Part shown: one piece after another, positions 5,795 through 6,524 of the stretch
Layout of the letters: each line of letters begins with the position of its first letter
Numbering within the stretch: position 1 is the first letter of the stretch
Source of the DNA: an uncultured Peptococcaceae bacterium
GTDB taxonomy: Bacteria; Bacillota; Dehalobacteriia; UBA4068
Length of the DNA stretch: 6,524 bases
Assembly (NCBI GenBank): GCA_947307285.1
Contig: CAMZIS010000075.1
Coordinates: forward strand, 1 to 6,524
Direction: 5' to 3'
Translations under genes and position numbers: made by a program
Notes under the pieces: generated by a model
What the model was told of the DNA's origin: nothing
The model's database searches: none
The model's input: the letters and a program-made list of their open reading frames with translations, nothing else

Positions 5795-5962
5795 TTTCTC
5801 CTCCTTGTATCCATGCTCACGGCCCTCGTGTCTGTGCGTCGATCCGGCGCGGCCGCCCTTTTCGGCGGACCTTGCCGGTATGTTTATTTGTCAGGCTTGT
5901 CGTATTATTTCCCCAGCTCTAACGGGGTGAGTTGGGTATAAACCGAACATATGTTCGATTAC
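5795..5962 (-). other. About 168-nt leader of the SOS-controlled cassette
   Basis: The leader runs between the predicted start near 5962 and the zinc-ribbon ATG. It can form CCGCC-GAAAAG-GGCGG (5853-5868) and CCCC-N9-GGGG (5911-5927). It contains a possible 19-codon frame beginning at an ATG inside the LexA box (5950 down to 5891), with no good ribosome site. I recognise no riboswitch class. No convincing gene is present on the plus strand either. Confidence 0.4.
5944..5957. promoter_or_regulatory. LexA (SOS) box, Bacillota type
   Basis: CGAACATATGTTCG is a perfect palindrome and an exact match to the Gram-positive LexA/DinR consensus CGAAC-N4-GTTCG. It sits about 5 to 18 bp downstream of the predicted start of the minus-strand promoter at 5969-5997, where bound LexA would block transcription. 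It is about 94 bp upstream of the divergent membrane-protein promoter, too far for direct occlusion. The regulated unit is therefore the zinc-ribbon/RinA-like pair. Confidence 0.92.
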
Positions 5963-5968
5963 TTTCCC

Positions 5969-5997
5969 ATTATAATCCACTCCGCGTCTGTTTGCAA
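5969..5997 (-). promoter_or_regulatory. Strong sigma-A promoter of the SOS-controlled cassette
   Basis: On the minus strand, TTGCAA (-35, 5992-5997) and a perfect TATAAT (-10, 5969-5974) have a 17-bp spacer. Start is predicted near 5962. With the LexA box immediately downstream, this is a strong promoter that would be off until DNA damage. Confidence 0.85.
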
Positions 5998-6006
5998 GAG
6001 CAAACA
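5989..6006. repeat. Inverted repeat over the -35 of the SOS promoter
   Basis: TGTTTGC (5989-5995) and GCAAACA (6000-6006) form a perfect 7-bp dyad around AAGA, covering the -35 hexamer. On the plus strand it is followed after four bases by T7 (6011-6017). It could be a second operator for another regulator or a weak plus-strand terminator insulating the divergent gene. No plus-strand gene ends here, which slightly favours the operator reading. Confidence 0.45.
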
Positions 6007-6050
6007 ATGATTTTTTTCGTTTTCCCGCCTTTTTCTTCCGTGCACGAAAC

Positions 6051-6079
6051 TCGACAAAGATTTGGGGCCGTGATATAAT
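6051..6079 (+). promoter_or_regulatory. Sigma-A promoter of the membrane-protein gene
   Basis: On the plus strand, TCGACA (-35, 6051-6056) and a perfect TATAAT (-10, 6074-6079) have a 17-bp spacer. Start is predicted near 6086, about 20 nt before the ATG, so the leader is just long enough for the ribosome site. Confidence 0.8.
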
Positions 6080-6106
6080 GAAGCAAAAACCGGAAGGTGC
6101 GGATAA

Positions 6107-6505
6107 ATGAACATCGTTGCCATCGTCGTCTTTTTCTCCTGCCTCTTCATGGGCATCGTCATGGGCTACTATTGCGGCAGCCCCATGTATTTCGACCTCA
6201 AATACGCCGTGCCCCTGACCCAGCGCAACGAAGAACGGCATAAGGTGCGCAAAGAGTGGGCCGGCGGCAAGCTGATCTCTCACATCAAACGGGCCGCCTA
6301 CATCCGGCTGGCCTTCATCGTTGCCATGGCCGTTCTCGTCACCGTGTTCTGCGTGAAGCTGGGCACGCCCACCACGGGCATCGCCGGCCTCATCTGCTAT
6401 CTGGCCGGGGTGGCCGTGTTCGTGCTTTCCCAGACCAGCGGCAGCGTCCACGACCAGCAGATGCTGATCAAATACCGGGAAAAGTATCACGAATATCTGG
6501 TGTGA
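6107..6505 (+). CDS. Three-helix membrane protein of unknown function
   Basis: This complete 132-residue gene has GGAAGG (6092-6097) 9 nt before its ATG and its own near-consensus promoter. Three hydrophobic helices are visible: residues 2-22 (IVAIVVFFSCLFMGIVMGYY), 64-86 and 89-108. A basic, soluble stretch lies between helix 1 and helix 2 (about 31-62, with RNEERHKVRKEW). The tail after 111 is polar and ends YREKYHEYLV. The first helix could be read as a signal anchor. I do not recognise the family and assign no function. It is divergent from the SOS cassette but has a separate promoter clear of the LexA box. It ends 19 bases before the window edge, with no terminator in view. Confidence 0.85.
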   Translation: MNIVAIVVFFSCLFMGIVMGYYCGSPMYFDLKYAVPLTQRNEERHKVRKEWAGGKLISHIKRAAYIRLAFIVAMAVLVTVFCVKLGTPTTGIAGLICYLAGVAVFVLSQTSGSVHDQQMLIKYREKYHEYLV

Positions 6506-6524
6506 TTTCCCCGGTCTCCTTCTA

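Noticed and set aside
5311..5941. Overlapping plus-strand frames of 203 and 120 codons across the RinA-like and zinc-ribbon genes
   Set aside because: They have no ribosome sites and no domain pattern. The minus strand carries coupled genes with strong Shine-Dalgarno sites and a promoter.
5891..6490. A 199-codon minus-strand frame crossing the SOS promoter and the membrane-protein gene
   Set aside because: It is antisense to a complete gene with good signals and runs through two promoters and a LexA box. It has antisense-type composition and no recognisable fold.

Overview
The window looks like chromosomal DNA from a GC-rich member of the Bacillota (Firmicutes). Two sites support this: a perfect CIRCE operator in front of groES-groL, and a perfect Bacillus-type LexA (SOS) box, CGAAC-N4-GTTCG. 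Shine-Dalgarno sites are strong (AGGAGG type) and promoters are classic sigma-A type with 17-bp spacers. A GC-rich Clostridia or Negativicutes lineage is plausible, but I cannot fix the genus by reading. I see no tRNA, rRNA, CRISPR array or insertion sequence.

Left part (1-2962): a ten-helix EamA/DMT-family transporter runs leftward out of the window. It is divergent from two tandem, clearly paralogous LysR-type regulators. The 116-bp gap between the transporter and the first regulator holds two sigma-A promoters that overlap almost completely and face opposite ways. A T-N11-A dyad is centred about 65 bp upstream of the predicted transporter start site, which is the usual place for a LysR recognition site. 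The simplest reading is that one or both regulators control the transporter and themselves. A strong bidirectional terminator (2928-2962) separates the second regulator from the convergent groL.

Middle part (2996-5075, minus strand): a complete groS-groL chaperonin operon with a sigma-A promoter and a perfect CIRCE site at the transcription start, so HrcA-type heat-shock control.

Right part (5130-6505): directly upstream of groESL, on the same strand, is a two-gene cassette. It holds a 58-aa four-cysteine zinc-ribbon-like protein, overlapped by 11 nt with a 163-aa protein that resembles the RinA/ArpU class of phage late-gene activators. It is driven by a near-consensus promoter with a perfect LexA box just downstream of the start site. 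This SOS-controlled, phage-regulator-like cassette beside a housekeeping heat-shock operon is the most interesting part of the window. No convincing U-tract terminator separates it from groESL. A divergent, unrecognised 132-aa three-helix membrane protein with its own promoter closes the window.
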